A stretch of DNA of 64,000 nt from VAZQ01 sp963771845 (GTDB lineage Bacteria > Pseudomonadota > Alphaproteobacteria > Rhizobiales > Xanthobacteraceae), in assembly GCA_963771845.1 (NCBI GenBank), contig CAVYVC010000020.1:124001-188000 (forward strand), written 5' to 3'. Below the pieces are notes generated by a model that made no database searches, had not been told where the DNA came from, and was given only the letters and a program-made list of their open reading frames with translations. The translations under genes and the position numbers were made by a program. This document shows, one piece after another, positions 53,927 through 61,939 of the stretch (within the stretch, counting starts at the first letter, position 1; every line of letters starts with the position of its first letter).

Positions 53927-55177
53927 ATGCTGCGCGGCTACCGCGTTCTCGACATCACGCAGTTCGTCGCGGGGCCGACCTGCACGCGCATCATGGCCGA
54001 GCTTGGTGCAGACGTGATCAAGGTCGAGCTTGCGCCTGATGGCGACCGCGGCCGAGCGGCCGGCGACAAGCCGCGCGACCCAAAATTCAAGCACGCCTCG
54101 CAAAGCACGTATTTCTTCCAGCACAATCACTCGAAGAGGAGTCTCGCCATCGATATCAAGCAGCCGCGCGGGCGCGACCTGGTCAGGGCCCTCGTGCGCA
54201 AAGTCGATGTGCTGGTCGAGAATTTTGCGCCCGGTGTCATGGCTCGCGGCGGGCTCGGCTATGAAGCGCTCAACGCGATCAATCCGCGTCTGATCATGTG
54301 CTCGATCTCGCTCGCCGGCCAAAGCGGCGCGCTATCGCAAAAACCGGGATTCGACTATACCGGCGCGGCCTATTCCGGCATCACCTCTCTGATCGGCGAG
54401 CCCGACCGTGGGCCGGCGCAGTTTGCAACCGCGATCGGTGACTGCGCGACCGGCGTGACAGCAGCGATGGCCGTGGGCTTTGCGCTCCTTCATCGCGAGC
54501 GCACCGGCGAGGGGCAGCATATCGACTGTTCGCTTGTTGATACGTATTTTCAGATGCACGAGGTCAACGTGCCGAAAGCAAGCCTGCGCGGCGCGGCGTT
54601 CACGCCCAAGCGCGCGGGCTCGCTCCATCCCGACGGCGGGCCCACCGGCGTGTTCCGTTATAAGGACGAGGAGTTCATCGCTATCATGGTGATGCCTTAC
54701 CAGTGGCAGCAGATGATTGCGGTCATGGGCATGCCGGAGTTGGCGGGCGACGCGCGCTTTGCAACGCCGCGCGCGCGCCGGGACAACAACATGGCACTCA
54801 AAGCGGTTATTGAAGAATGGCTCGCGCAGTTTGCTTCCCGCGCGGCGGCGATCAAAGCATTGGAAGCCGGCCGGATCCCGTGCGCGCCGGTGCTCACGCT
54901 GCATGAAGCGATCGCCCATCCGCATCTGCGCGAGCGCGGAACAGTGCGGCGCGTCAAGGACCGCCTGATCGGCGAGTTCGATATCCCCGGCCTGCCGGTG
55001 AAATTCTCGGCTTGGCCAGAGCGGACACCCTACCCTGCTCCGCTCCTGGGTGAGCACAATGCCGAGCTGCTGCGCGAGCTGCTGTCGCTCTCCGACGCGG
55101 AGATTGCTGCTCTTTACGCCGACAATGTGCTCGTGCGCGATCCGCTCGCGGATAAGACCCACGATTGCGCGCAATAG
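53927..55177 (+). CDS. Class III CoA-transferase (CaiB/BaiF family)
   Basis: 416 residues. Starts RVLDITQFVAGPTCTRIMAE with the family GP region, catalytic Asp in the SLAGQSGALSQKPGFDYTGA segment preceded by EHNHSKRSLAIDIK-like (QHNHSKRSLAIDIKQPRGRD), and GEGQHIDCSLVDTYFQ. It moves CoA between acids, here presumably activating the decarboxylated product for oxidation. In the same plus-strand run. Confidence 0.92.
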   Translation: MLRGYRVLDITQFVAGPTCTRIMAELGADVIKVELAPDGDRGRAAGDKPRDPKFKHASQSTYFFQHNHSKRSLAIDIKQPRGRDLVRALVRKVDVLVENFAPGVMARGGLGYEALNAINPRLIMCSISLAGQSGALSQKPGFDYTGAAYSGITSLIGEPDRGPAQFATAIGDCATGVTAAMAVGFALLHRERTGEGQHIDCSLVDTYFQMHEVNVPKASLRGAAFTPKRAGSLHPDGGPTGVFRYKDEEFIAIMVMPYQWQQMIAVMGMPELAGDARFATPRARRDNNMALKAVIEEWLAQFASRAAAIKALEAGRIPCAPVLTLHEAIAHPHLRERGTVRRVKDRLIGEFDIPGLPVKFSAWPERTPYPAPLLGEHNAELLRELLSLSDAEIAALYADNVLVRDPLADKTHDCAQ

Positions 55178-55293
55178 CGCAGCCGTATGATTGTGTAGCC
55201 GTAGCCAACAGGGAGGTCAGCGATCAAAAGCCAGTCATCCGATCGACGCGTGTGCCGATCTGATGCCTGATTCCTGATTACTGAGGACTGATA

Positions 55294-56172
55294 ATGCCAC
55301 ATGTAACCAGCGACGACGGCGTGAAGCTCTATTATGAAGAAACCGGTTCCGGCACGCCTGTGGTCTTCGTGCATGAATTTGCCGGCGACTATCGCTCGTG
55401 GGAGCCACAGGTGCGTCACTTTGCGCGGCGCTACCGCTGCATCGTCTATAATGCGCGTGGCTATCCGCCTTCCGATGTACCCTCCGATGTGGAGCGCTAT
55501 TCCCAGGATCGCGCGCGCGACGACATCCTCGCCGTGCTCGATGGGCTCACGCTCGACAAGGCTCACATTGTCGGGCTCTCCATGGGCGGCTTCGCAACCC
55601 TGCATTTCGGCTTTACCTATGCGGACCGCGCTCGCTCGCTGGTGATCGCCGGCTGCGGCTATGGTGCCGCGCCCGACAAGCGCGCTGTGTTCGCGCAGGA
55701 AGCCGAAGTGGCCGCGCAAAAATTCGAGCAGGGCGGCATGGCGAGCGCGGCTGAGGGCTATGCGCTCGGACCCACCCGTGTGCAGTTCCAGAACAAGGAC
55801 CCGCGCGGCTGGAAGGAATTTCGCGACCAGCTTGCCGAACATTCGAGCGAAGGCGCAGCGCTCACCATGCGCGGCCTGCAGAAACGCAGACCCTCGCTGT
55901 ACGAGCTCATCGACAAGATGAAGATGATCACCGCGCCGGCGCTGATCATGACCGGCGACGAAGACTGGCCCTGCCTCGAACCGGGGCTGCTGATGAAGCG
56001 CACCATTGCGACCGCGGCGTTCGTCGTGATGCCGAATGCCGGCCACACGATCAACCTCGAAGAGCCCGACGCGTTCAACGCCCATCTCGATGATTTCTTC
56101 CAGATGGTCGACGCGGGCGCCTGGCGCAACCGGGATCCCCGCGCAATGAAGGACGCTATTTTGGGGAGATAA
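55294..56172 (+). CDS. Alpha/beta hydrolase
   Basis: 292 residues. Alpha/beta-hydrolase start VTSDDGVKLYYEETGSGTPV, oxyanion VVFVHEFAGDYRSW, nucleophile elbow VGLSMGGFATL with Ser, and the final His in NAGHTINLEEPDAFNAHLD. Probably cleaves a ring-fission product or ester. Gap of 116 bases from the CoA-transferase; last gene of the run. Confidence 0.9.
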   Translation: MPHVTSDDGVKLYYEETGSGTPVVFVHEFAGDYRSWEPQVRHFARRYRCIVYNARGYPPSDVPSDVERYSQDRARDDILAVLDGLTLDKAHIVGLSMGGFATLHFGFTYADRARSLVIAGCGYGAAPDKRAVFAQEAEVAAQKFEQGGMASAAEGYALGPTRVQFQNKDPRGWKEFRDQLAEHSSEGAALTMRGLQKRRPSLYELIDKMKMITAPALIMTGDEDWPCLEPGLLMKRTIATAAFVVMPNAGHTINLEEPDAFNAHLDDFFQMVDAGAWRNRDPRAMKDAILGR

Positions 56173-56362
56173 GGCTGCGCCGGCGTGCAGCACTCGAATT
56201 GAGCCAGCATGAGGTTGAAGCCTTTTTAATCAGCGTCTCGCCCGGACCCATTGATTAGTTAGCCGCTTGACTTCGTGACGAACTTTGCCGCGGCGGCTGG
56301 CGGCCTCCAGACCAGGGCAGCACGCGCGGCGGTCGCATCGCAGCTGACGGCCCCTTGATTGC

Positions 56363-56381
56363 TATACGGCGTAGCCGTATA
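56363..56381. promoter_or_regulatory. Perfect palindrome, candidate HigA operator
   Basis: TATACGGC-GTA-GCCGTATA, an 8-bp inverted repeat around a 3-base centre, eight bases ahead of the toxin start. HigA antitoxins bind such palindromes over the promoter and repress the pair. Binding is inferred from position. Confidence 0.55.
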
Positions 56382-56388
56382 TGTGGCC

Positions 56389-56751
56389 ATGCACACGGTG
56401 ATCGAGACGCGTGCCTTCCTGACCGCTGCCGCGACAGCCGGCATGACCGATGAGGAACGCGAGCGCACGGTCGTTGAGATCGCTGAAAATCCGCGGGCCG
56501 GCGATCTTGTAAAGGACACAGGCGGTTGTCGAAAGGTACGCGTCGCCGGCCGCGGAAAGGGCAAAAGCGGTGGCTACCGCGTCATCACCTATTTTGGCGG
56601 CGATGATGTTCCTGTGTTCCTGCTCACCGTGTTCTCGAAGGGTGAGCGAGCCGACCTGACGCAGGACGAACGCAATGCCCTTGCTAAGCTGGTGAAGACG
56701 CTTCGGTCGAGCCTCTTCGCCAAGGTTTCACAATTAAGGAGGCACTCATGA
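56389..56751 (+). CDS. RelE/HigB-like toxin
   Basis: 120 residues from the ATG at 56389 after the palindrome. RelE-fold blocks: TAAATAGMTDEERERTVVEI, GDLVKDTGGCRKVRVAGRGK and GYRVITYFGGDDVPVFLLTV, FSKGERADLTQDERNAL. The end overlaps the antitoxin start (ATGA). The family cuts mRNA at the ribosome. Toxin gene first, antitoxin second, is the HigBA order. Confidence 0.85.
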   Translation: MHTVIETRAFLTAAATAGMTDEERERTVVEIAENPRAGDLVKDTGGCRKVRVAGRGKGKSGGYRVITYFGGDDVPVFLLTVFSKGERADLTQDERNALAKLVKTLRSSLFAKVSQLRRHS

Positions 56752-57062
56752 GCAAGAAGGCATTCGACAAAATCGCAGCCGGGCTCAAGGATGCGATCGC
56801 GATCGCGCGCGGAGAAGCAGATCGTAAAAGCTATCGCGTGCACATGCCCGCCGAAGTCGATGTCGGCCGCATCCGTCGCAAGCTCAAGCTTTCGCAATCG
56901 GAATTCGCGGCCCGATTCGGGATCGCGCCCGGAACGCTGCGCGATTGGGAACAAAAGCGCAAGCGCCCCGAAGGCCCCGCGCGCGTGCTGCTCATGGTGA
57001 TCGAGCGCGAGCCCGCTGCCGTTCAACGGGCCATCCGCGCCAGTACGCGCCGCGCTGCGTGA
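56748..57062 (+). CDS. HigA-like XRE-family antitoxin
   Basis: 104 residues. N-terminal helix (FDKIAAGLKDAIAIARGEAD), then a helix-turn-helix: VGRIRRKLKLSQSEFAARFG, IAPGTLRDWEQKRKRPEGPA. It should bind the toxin and repress the pair through the upstream palindrome. Confidence 0.88.
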   Translation: MSKKAFDKIAAGLKDAIAIARGEADRKSYRVHMPAEVDVGRIRRKLKLSQSEFAARFGIAPGTLRDWEQKRKRPEGPARVLLMVIEREPAAVQRAIRASTRRAA

Positions 57063-57175
57063 GCCGAGCCGCCAAGCAGCGCGACAAGCCGACAGTCCTC
57101 CGCTCACGGCGAGACGAAGAGCGCGCCGCATATGCAAGGAAATCCCTTCGGTTCATCAGCCCCCCTCTGAGCTCC

Positions 57176-58042
57176 TCACCCGGTCTTGTGCGCGCGCACT
57201 GGCACCGACATTTCGCCGATCGGCTCGATCTCGGCACGCATTACGTCGCCGGGCTTGACCGGACTTACCCCCTCGGGTGTTCCCGTAAACAGCACGTCGC
57301 CGGGATAGAATGTATAAAAGGTCGAGCCCCATTCGATGAGCTTGCGGCAATCGTAGATCAGGTGGCTCGTATTGCTGTCCTGCTTGAGCTCCCCGTTCAC
57401 GAAAATCTTGAGCGGCACGTTGTCGGGATCGGGTATCTCGTCGGCGGTGACCATCCACGGACCGAGCACGGAATAGCTGTCGATGGATTTGCGAAAACTG
57501 CGGTCTTCGGGGCCGCGCGCCGTCATGTCGAGACCGATGCAATAGCCGGCGACGTAATCGAGCGCTTGCTCGCGCGGGATATCGCTGCCCTGTTTGCCGA
57601 AAATGATCGCAAGCTCCACTTCATGCTCGTTGCGCCGCTCGGGGAACCTGATGGCGACGCCTTCCGAAGGACCCACCAGCGAGGAGTTTGCCTTGAGAAA
57701 CAGCCCGGCGGTGCCGATGGCGGGGGAAGGTTTAATGTTCTGGTTCGCGGCCCGCGCGGCCATCTCTTCGATATGCGCGGTGTAATTTGTCGGCGCGGCG
57801 ACGAGCTTCGTGGGCCGCGCCACCGGAGCAAGCAGCTTGACCGCGGAGATCGGCATGCCCGGCGCTTTCGCCGCCATCTCCTCCAACCGCGCGCGCCAGG
57901 CCGGCAGCGCGGCAATCACGGCATCGCCCTTCATCGCATAGAGAGCGGCAGCCCTGATCGCGCTTTGCGCCTCGGTGACATCATGCACCATGTTGGCGCG
58001 CACCACTCCCAAGCGGTCATCGTTAAATCGGCAGAGCTTCAT
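57176..58042 (-). CDS. Fumarylacetoacetate hydrolase family protein
   Basis: 288 residues from the ATG at 58042; starts at 58051 or 58135 are also in frame. FAH fold with metal ligands in PERRNEHEVELAIIFGKQGS (two Glu) and later Asp in YCIGLDMTARGPEDRSFRKS. Blocks YTAHIEEMAARAANQN and SLVGPSEGVAIRFPER. Members cleave C-C bonds or hydrate acylpyruvate-like ring-cleavage products. It stands alone on this strand, divergent from the acyl-CoA dehydrogenase. Confidence 0.88.
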   Translation of the reverse strand: MKLCRFNDDRLGVVRANMVHDVTEAQSAIRAAALYAMKGDAVIAALPAWRARLEEMAAKAPGMPISAVKLLAPVARPTKLVAAPTNYTAHIEEMAARAANQNIKPSPAIGTAGLFLKANSSLVGPSEGVAIRFPERRNEHEVELAIIFGKQGSDIPREQALDYVAGYCIGLDMTARGPEDRSFRKSIDSYSVLGPWMVTADEIPDPDNVPLKIFVNGELKQDSNTSHLIYDCRKLIEWGSTFYTFYPGDVLFTGTPEGVSPVKPGDVMRAEIEPIGEMSVPVRAHKTG

Positions 58043-58134
58043 CGTTCTCATCTCATTTGCAGGACAGTGCGGCACGATAGCAAAAGCCGATTCTCGCGGG
58101 TAGGGTGCACAAAGGCGTGACGGTTGGGCGTGCA

Positions 58135-59325
58135 ATGACGGTCATTTGGCAGCCTGCGTTGAGTGAAGAGGCAAGCCGCTGGCGCGAGCTGGCGCATCGC
58201 GTCACACAGGAGCATTTTGCGCCGCTCGCCGCCGAGATCGACCGCGAACAGCGCTACCCCTCCGAAAACGTGCGCCGCCTGGTCGAGCATAAACTCGCGG
58301 CCCTGTTCATTCCGAAGCAATTTGGCGGCCAAGGCGCAAGCCTAAGCGCGACGGCGGCCGTGGTCGAGACCATCGCGAGCGGTTGCCCTTCGACGGCGGC
58401 AATCCTGTGCACCTACCACCTCGGCGCCTTTCCCGTCCTGCTCGCCGGACGTGATGATCAGAAGCAGCATTATCTCGGCGAGATGGCACGCGGCGTGGCA
58501 ACGAGCTTTGCGCTCTCGGAGCGCAATACCGGCTCTGACGCTGCCGCCATTCAAACCACCGCGCGCCGCGATGGTGATCATTGGCAACTGTGCGGGGAGA
58601 AATACTGGATCGGCAATGGCGGAGCCTCGCGCTACTACGTGGTGTTTGCGAAGAGCGATGCGGATCGCGGCGCGCGCGGCATCTCGGCCTTCATGGTCGA
58701 CAAGGATCAAAACGGCGTTGCCGTCGATGAGCTCGCCGACAAGATGGGGCTGCGCGGCACTCAAACCTCCAATCTGCGGCTCGACGTGACGGTGCCGGAG
58801 AGCGCGCGCATTGGCGAGGTGAACGGCGCCTTGCGCCTTGCGCTCCAGACACTCAATGTCGGACGCGTGCTGGTTGCAGCCCAGTCTTTGGGACTGGCGC
58901 TCGCGGCCTATCGCGAAGCCGCGCGGCGTGCAGTCGAGCGGCAAGCATTCGGCCGCCCCATCATCGAGAACCAAGGCATTGGTTTTCGGCTTGCCGACAG
59001 CGCGGTCGAAATCTCGGCCGCACGCATGATGCTTTATGAAGCCGCCAGCGCGTACGACGAAAGTCGCGATATCGCCACGCTTGGCGCCATGGCCAAGCTC
59101 TATGCCTCCGAAGTGGCGCACCGAGCGGCTGACTGCGCCGTGCAAGTCTGGGGCGGCTTGGGCTACTGCAAGCCGACCGCCGCGGAACGGCTTTACCGCG
59201 ATCAGCGCGTCCTTGAAATCTACGAAGGCACGTCGGAAATCCAGCGGCTCGTTCTCGCCCGCGCCGTGCGCCAGGAGGCCGAGGAAGGTATCGCCGCGAG
59301 CGCAAAAGCCCGTGCTGGCGGATGA
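58135..59325 (+). CDS. Acyl-CoA dehydrogenase
   Basis: 396 residues from the ATG at 58135. Acyl-CoA dehydrogenase blocks: FALSERNTGSDAAAIQTTAR, GEKYWIGNGGASRYYVV, GLRGTQTSNLRLDVTVPE, RQAFGRPIIENQGIGFRLAD and the final VWGGLGYCKPTAAERLYRDQ, RVLEIYEGTSEIQR with the catalytic base region (YEGTSEI). It oxidises an acyl-CoA to the enoyl-CoA with FAD. Confidence 0.93.
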   Translation: MTVIWQPALSEEASRWRELAHRVTQEHFAPLAAEIDREQRYPSENVRRLVEHKLAALFIPKQFGGQGASLSATAAVVETIASGCPSTAAILCTYHLGAFPVLLAGRDDQKQHYLGEMARGVATSFALSERNTGSDAAAIQTTARRDGDHWQLCGEKYWIGNGGASRYYVVFAKSDADRGARGISAFMVDKDQNGVAVDELADKMGLRGTQTSNLRLDVTVPESARIGEVNGALRLALQTLNVGRVLVAAQSLGLALAAYREAARRAVERQAFGRPIIENQGIGFRLADSAVEISAARMMLYEAASAYDESRDIATLGAMAKLYASEVAHRAADCAVQVWGGLGYCKPTAAERLYRDQRVLEIYEGTSEIQRLVLARAVRQEAEEGIAASAKARAGG

Positions 59326-59329
59326 GGCC

Positions 59330-60700
59330 TCAGTTGCCCGCGCGCAAGCTTCGTTCCGCCTGGCCACGAATATGGGCGAGCACGCGCGCGTTGTTCTCGT
59401 GCACCATCCAGCGCGCGAGCGGCAACCAGTAGAACACCGGATCAAGCTTGAGCTCGTGCGAGGTACGCTCCACGATTTGCGTCTGTCCGCCCGGCGCCGG
59501 CAAGAGCTCGAAGCTTGTGCTCGTGGTGCGGAAATAGCCAACGACATGCGGAGCGTGCACATGCTCGTACGGACTCAATTCACGCATGGAGGGTACATCG
59601 CTGAGGACCACGAATGTCAGTTTGCGCTGCGCAATCCATTCCGTCACTTGCTCGATGGCGGCACCGGTGGAAAACTCGCCGCGGCGCACCGCGCCGACGC
59701 CTTCGCCGATGATCTCGCCGCCCAAGGGATAAGCAACGCCCAGGCGGAATGGCAGAGCTGGCGGCGCATCGATCGGCGCCATCTGGACGATCGCCCTCCA
59801 AACCAGCTCGGCTGGCGCTTCCACAACAATCGTCTCGGATGTGTCGAAGCTTGCCGCTGGGGGGAAAGCGCTCTCAAGCGCAAAGACCAGCGACAAGAGC
59901 GCAACAGCCGAGACGGTGTCGGCGGGCGAGCGCTTCGTCGACAAGGCGATGCCGCGCCCGCGCGCTCCGCCGGCCAGGGCGGCCAGGATGCCGAGTGGAG
60001 CCGCCATGACAATGCACACCGCACCCTCGAGCGCAAAACCGATGAGCGCAATTCCCCCCAGCGCGGTCGCGCATAGAACGAGGTGAACGGTTCGGGACGC
60101 ATCGATCTCGCTGCGACGATTGGCAAAATAACCCGTGGTCGCGCCGACTACGAACGGCGAGATCACGAACATCCCGAAGCTGTAGCTGCGAAAGACCAGC
60201 GCACCCATGGCGACGGCAAATAATGTGAGACCTATCCCGGCGATTACGCCCTGTGCGGCCGGCACCCACGTCGGTCTTGCCGGAACCAGCTCGTCGGCCT
60301 CGGGTGCGACCTCAGCCTGCTGGCGTGAGGGAATAACTGACAGGAACAAAATGACGGGAATCTGAATGACAGGGACGAAGGCATAGGCTGCGATCCATTC
60401 ACTCACGCCTGCATCCGCTGCCCGACGAAACGCCAGCGAAGACAGCGCCCACGCGACGATCAAGAAATAAACCAGCACCAATATTTCGATAAAACCAGCC
60501 GATCGATCAAGGATCACGATCGGTCGCAGCGACAGCGACCGCAATGGCACGACAAGGAACCAGGGATCGGGCTCGAGCGGTTGAGCGAACACGCGCAGCA
60601 CGCCGGCAACGAGCAGATGCTGGCTCACGAACAGCGCCAAGCACAACAGCGCATAGGGAAGCGGCCGGATTTTGCCTTGGAATGAAAAGAGCCGGCTCAT
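59330..60700 (-). CDS. Membrane protein with C-terminal SRPBCC domain
   Basis: 456 residues. N-terminal DUF805-like start (MSRLFSFQGKIRPLPYALLC) and about eight hydrophobic segments up to residue 265, then a START-like SRPBCC domain (FDTSETIVVEAPAELVWRAI, HELKLDPVFYWLPLARWMV). A fusion of a small-membrane-protein family with a ligand-binding domain; function not recognised. Convergent with the acyl-CoA dehydrogenase by four bases. Confidence 0.7.
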   Translation of the reverse strand: MSRLFSFQGKIRPLPYALLCLALFVSQHLLVAGVLRVFAQPLEPDPWFLVVPLRSLSLRPIVILDRSAGFIEILVLVYFLIVAWALSSLAFRRAADAGVSEWIAAYAFVPVIQIPVILFLSVIPSRQQAEVAPEADELVPARPTWVPAAQGVIAGIGLTLFAVAMGALVFRSYSFGMFVISPFVVGATTGYFANRRSEIDASRTVHLVLCATALGGIALIGFALEGAVCIVMAAPLGILAALAGGARGRGIALSTKRSPADTVSAVALLSLVFALESAFPPAASFDTSETIVVEAPAELVWRAIVQMAPIDAPPALPFRLGVAYPLGGEIIGEGVGAVRRGEFSTGAAIEQVTEWIAQRKLTFVVLSDVPSMRELSPYEHVHAPHVVGYFRTTSTSFELLPAPGGQTQIVERTSHELKLDPVFYWLPLARWMVHENNARVLAHIRGQAERSLRAGN

Positions 60701-60743
60701 CTGCGCTGGAGCGCACTTCGACGAGATCGAGCCAGGGGCGCTA

Positions 60744-60895
60744 CCTCTCCCCGCAGGCCCCGTAGGGGAGAGGTCGGAATGGGCGCCTTGCGGCCATTCC
60801 GGGTGAGGGGGTTACGAACCACCATGTGAAGTGGCTCCCCCTCACCCAGATCGCGCTAAGATAGCGCGATCCGACCTCGCCCCTCCTTCGGGGAG
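60744..60895. repeat. Dispersed hairpin repeat (CCTCTCCCC type)
   Basis: Contains several short hairpins: CCTCTCCCC ... GGGGAGAGG, CGGAATGG ... CCATTCCG, and CGCGCTAAGATAGCGCG. Its right part is read as the last residues of the desaturase gene. Confidence 0.7.
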
Positions 60896-61939
60896 CGGTG
60901 ACGCATGCTGCACCATCGCGTCATGATCAAACGTCAGCAAACCAGACTTGAGCGCAACAAGGTTGGGCCGCGGCGGAAGCGTATCGGGCGTCCTAAGATT
61001 CCACACCAGACCGAGGCGCGAAAGCAGGACGAGCACCCGCCAGCCCGGATCCGTTTCGCCCGGGCGCAGCCCAAGGCGCGCCGAGGCCGGAAATGCATGA
61101 TGATTGTTGTGCCAGGCCTCGCCCATGGTGATGAGCCCGCAATAGCGAACATTGTATCCCTGCGCGCCCGCGCCCTCGATATGCCAGGAGCGCGGGCCGC
61201 GATTGTGCGCGAAATAGCCGACGAGCCAATGCCCCGTCACCGAAATCGCCACGCGCACGGCGATCCCCCAAACTAGCCAGGGCAGACCACCGAGAAGGAG
61301 AAACAGGCCGGCCCAAGGGAGCTGCTGCATCATCCAGGTGCGCTCGATGAGCTGATAAAACCGATCCTGCGCGACGCGTCGTTCCATGACCAGGCGGGGC
61401 GGATGAGCAAGGACGAGCTCGCAGTGCAGCTGCCAGAAAGCGTCGCGCACGATCCCCGAACGATGGGCAAGGTACGCGTGACACTGCGGCTTGCGCTGCG
61501 CCCAGTCGCGGATGTCGTGCTGGCGGATCATGCCGTAGGGTCCCGCCATACCGACCAGCGTGCCGAGATAGACAAACAGCCGCTCGAGCCAGAGCGGACA
61601 ATCGAAGGCGCGGTGAATGAGGCGGCGATGCATGCCCAACGAGTGCCCGAGGCAGAGCGTGGGCGCCGTAGCGATGAGGAATAAGAGAAATGCGTCCCAG
61701 GTGAAGCAGAGCGGGCCGCCGATCAGGGCGGCCGCCGTCATGCCGGAGATCCAGAGCGACTTTACCGGCTGCCAGCGCACCTCGCCTTCGACGGCGTCGG
61801 TGTCATTGGTATCAAACATACGCGGCGAACGGAATGTGCTGGCGGACTGGGCAAGCGCGTCGTCGACGGGATCGCGCTGCCGCGCCGGGGGCACGCGTGC
61901 CGAGCTCACGACCATGGCATGGCCGTTCCTCTCATTCAT
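60842..61939 (-). CDS. Fatty-acid (acyl-CoA type) desaturase
   Basis: 365 residues. Histidine boxes: HSLGMHRRLIHR, a weakened second box RQHDIRDWAQR (the usual HxxHH is reduced to one His), and EAWHNNHHAFP. Hydrophobic helices surround them, as in delta-9 type membrane desaturases. The last 20 or so residues (SPLPEGGARSDRAILARSG) are encoded by the dispersed repeat, so the native end has been changed. Overlaps the Mo-hydroxylase stop by eight bases. Confidence 0.8.
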   Translation of the reverse strand: MNERNGHAMVVSSARVPPARQRDPVDDALAQSASTFRSPRMFDTNDTDAVEGEVRWQPVKSLWISGMTAAALIGGPLCFTWDAFLLFLIATAPTLCLGHSLGMHRRLIHRAFDCPLWLERLFVYLGTLVGMAGPYGMIRQHDIRDWAQRKPQCHAYLAHRSGIVRDAFWQLHCELVLAHPPRLVMERRVAQDRFYQLIERTWMMQQLPWAGLFLLLGGLPWLVWGIAVRVAISVTGHWLVGYFAHNRGPRSWHIEGAGAQGYNVRYCGLITMGEAWHNNHHAFPASARLGLRPGETDPGWRVLVLLSRLGLVWNLRTPDTLPPRPNLVALKSGLLTFDHDAMVQHASPLPEGGARSDRAILARSG

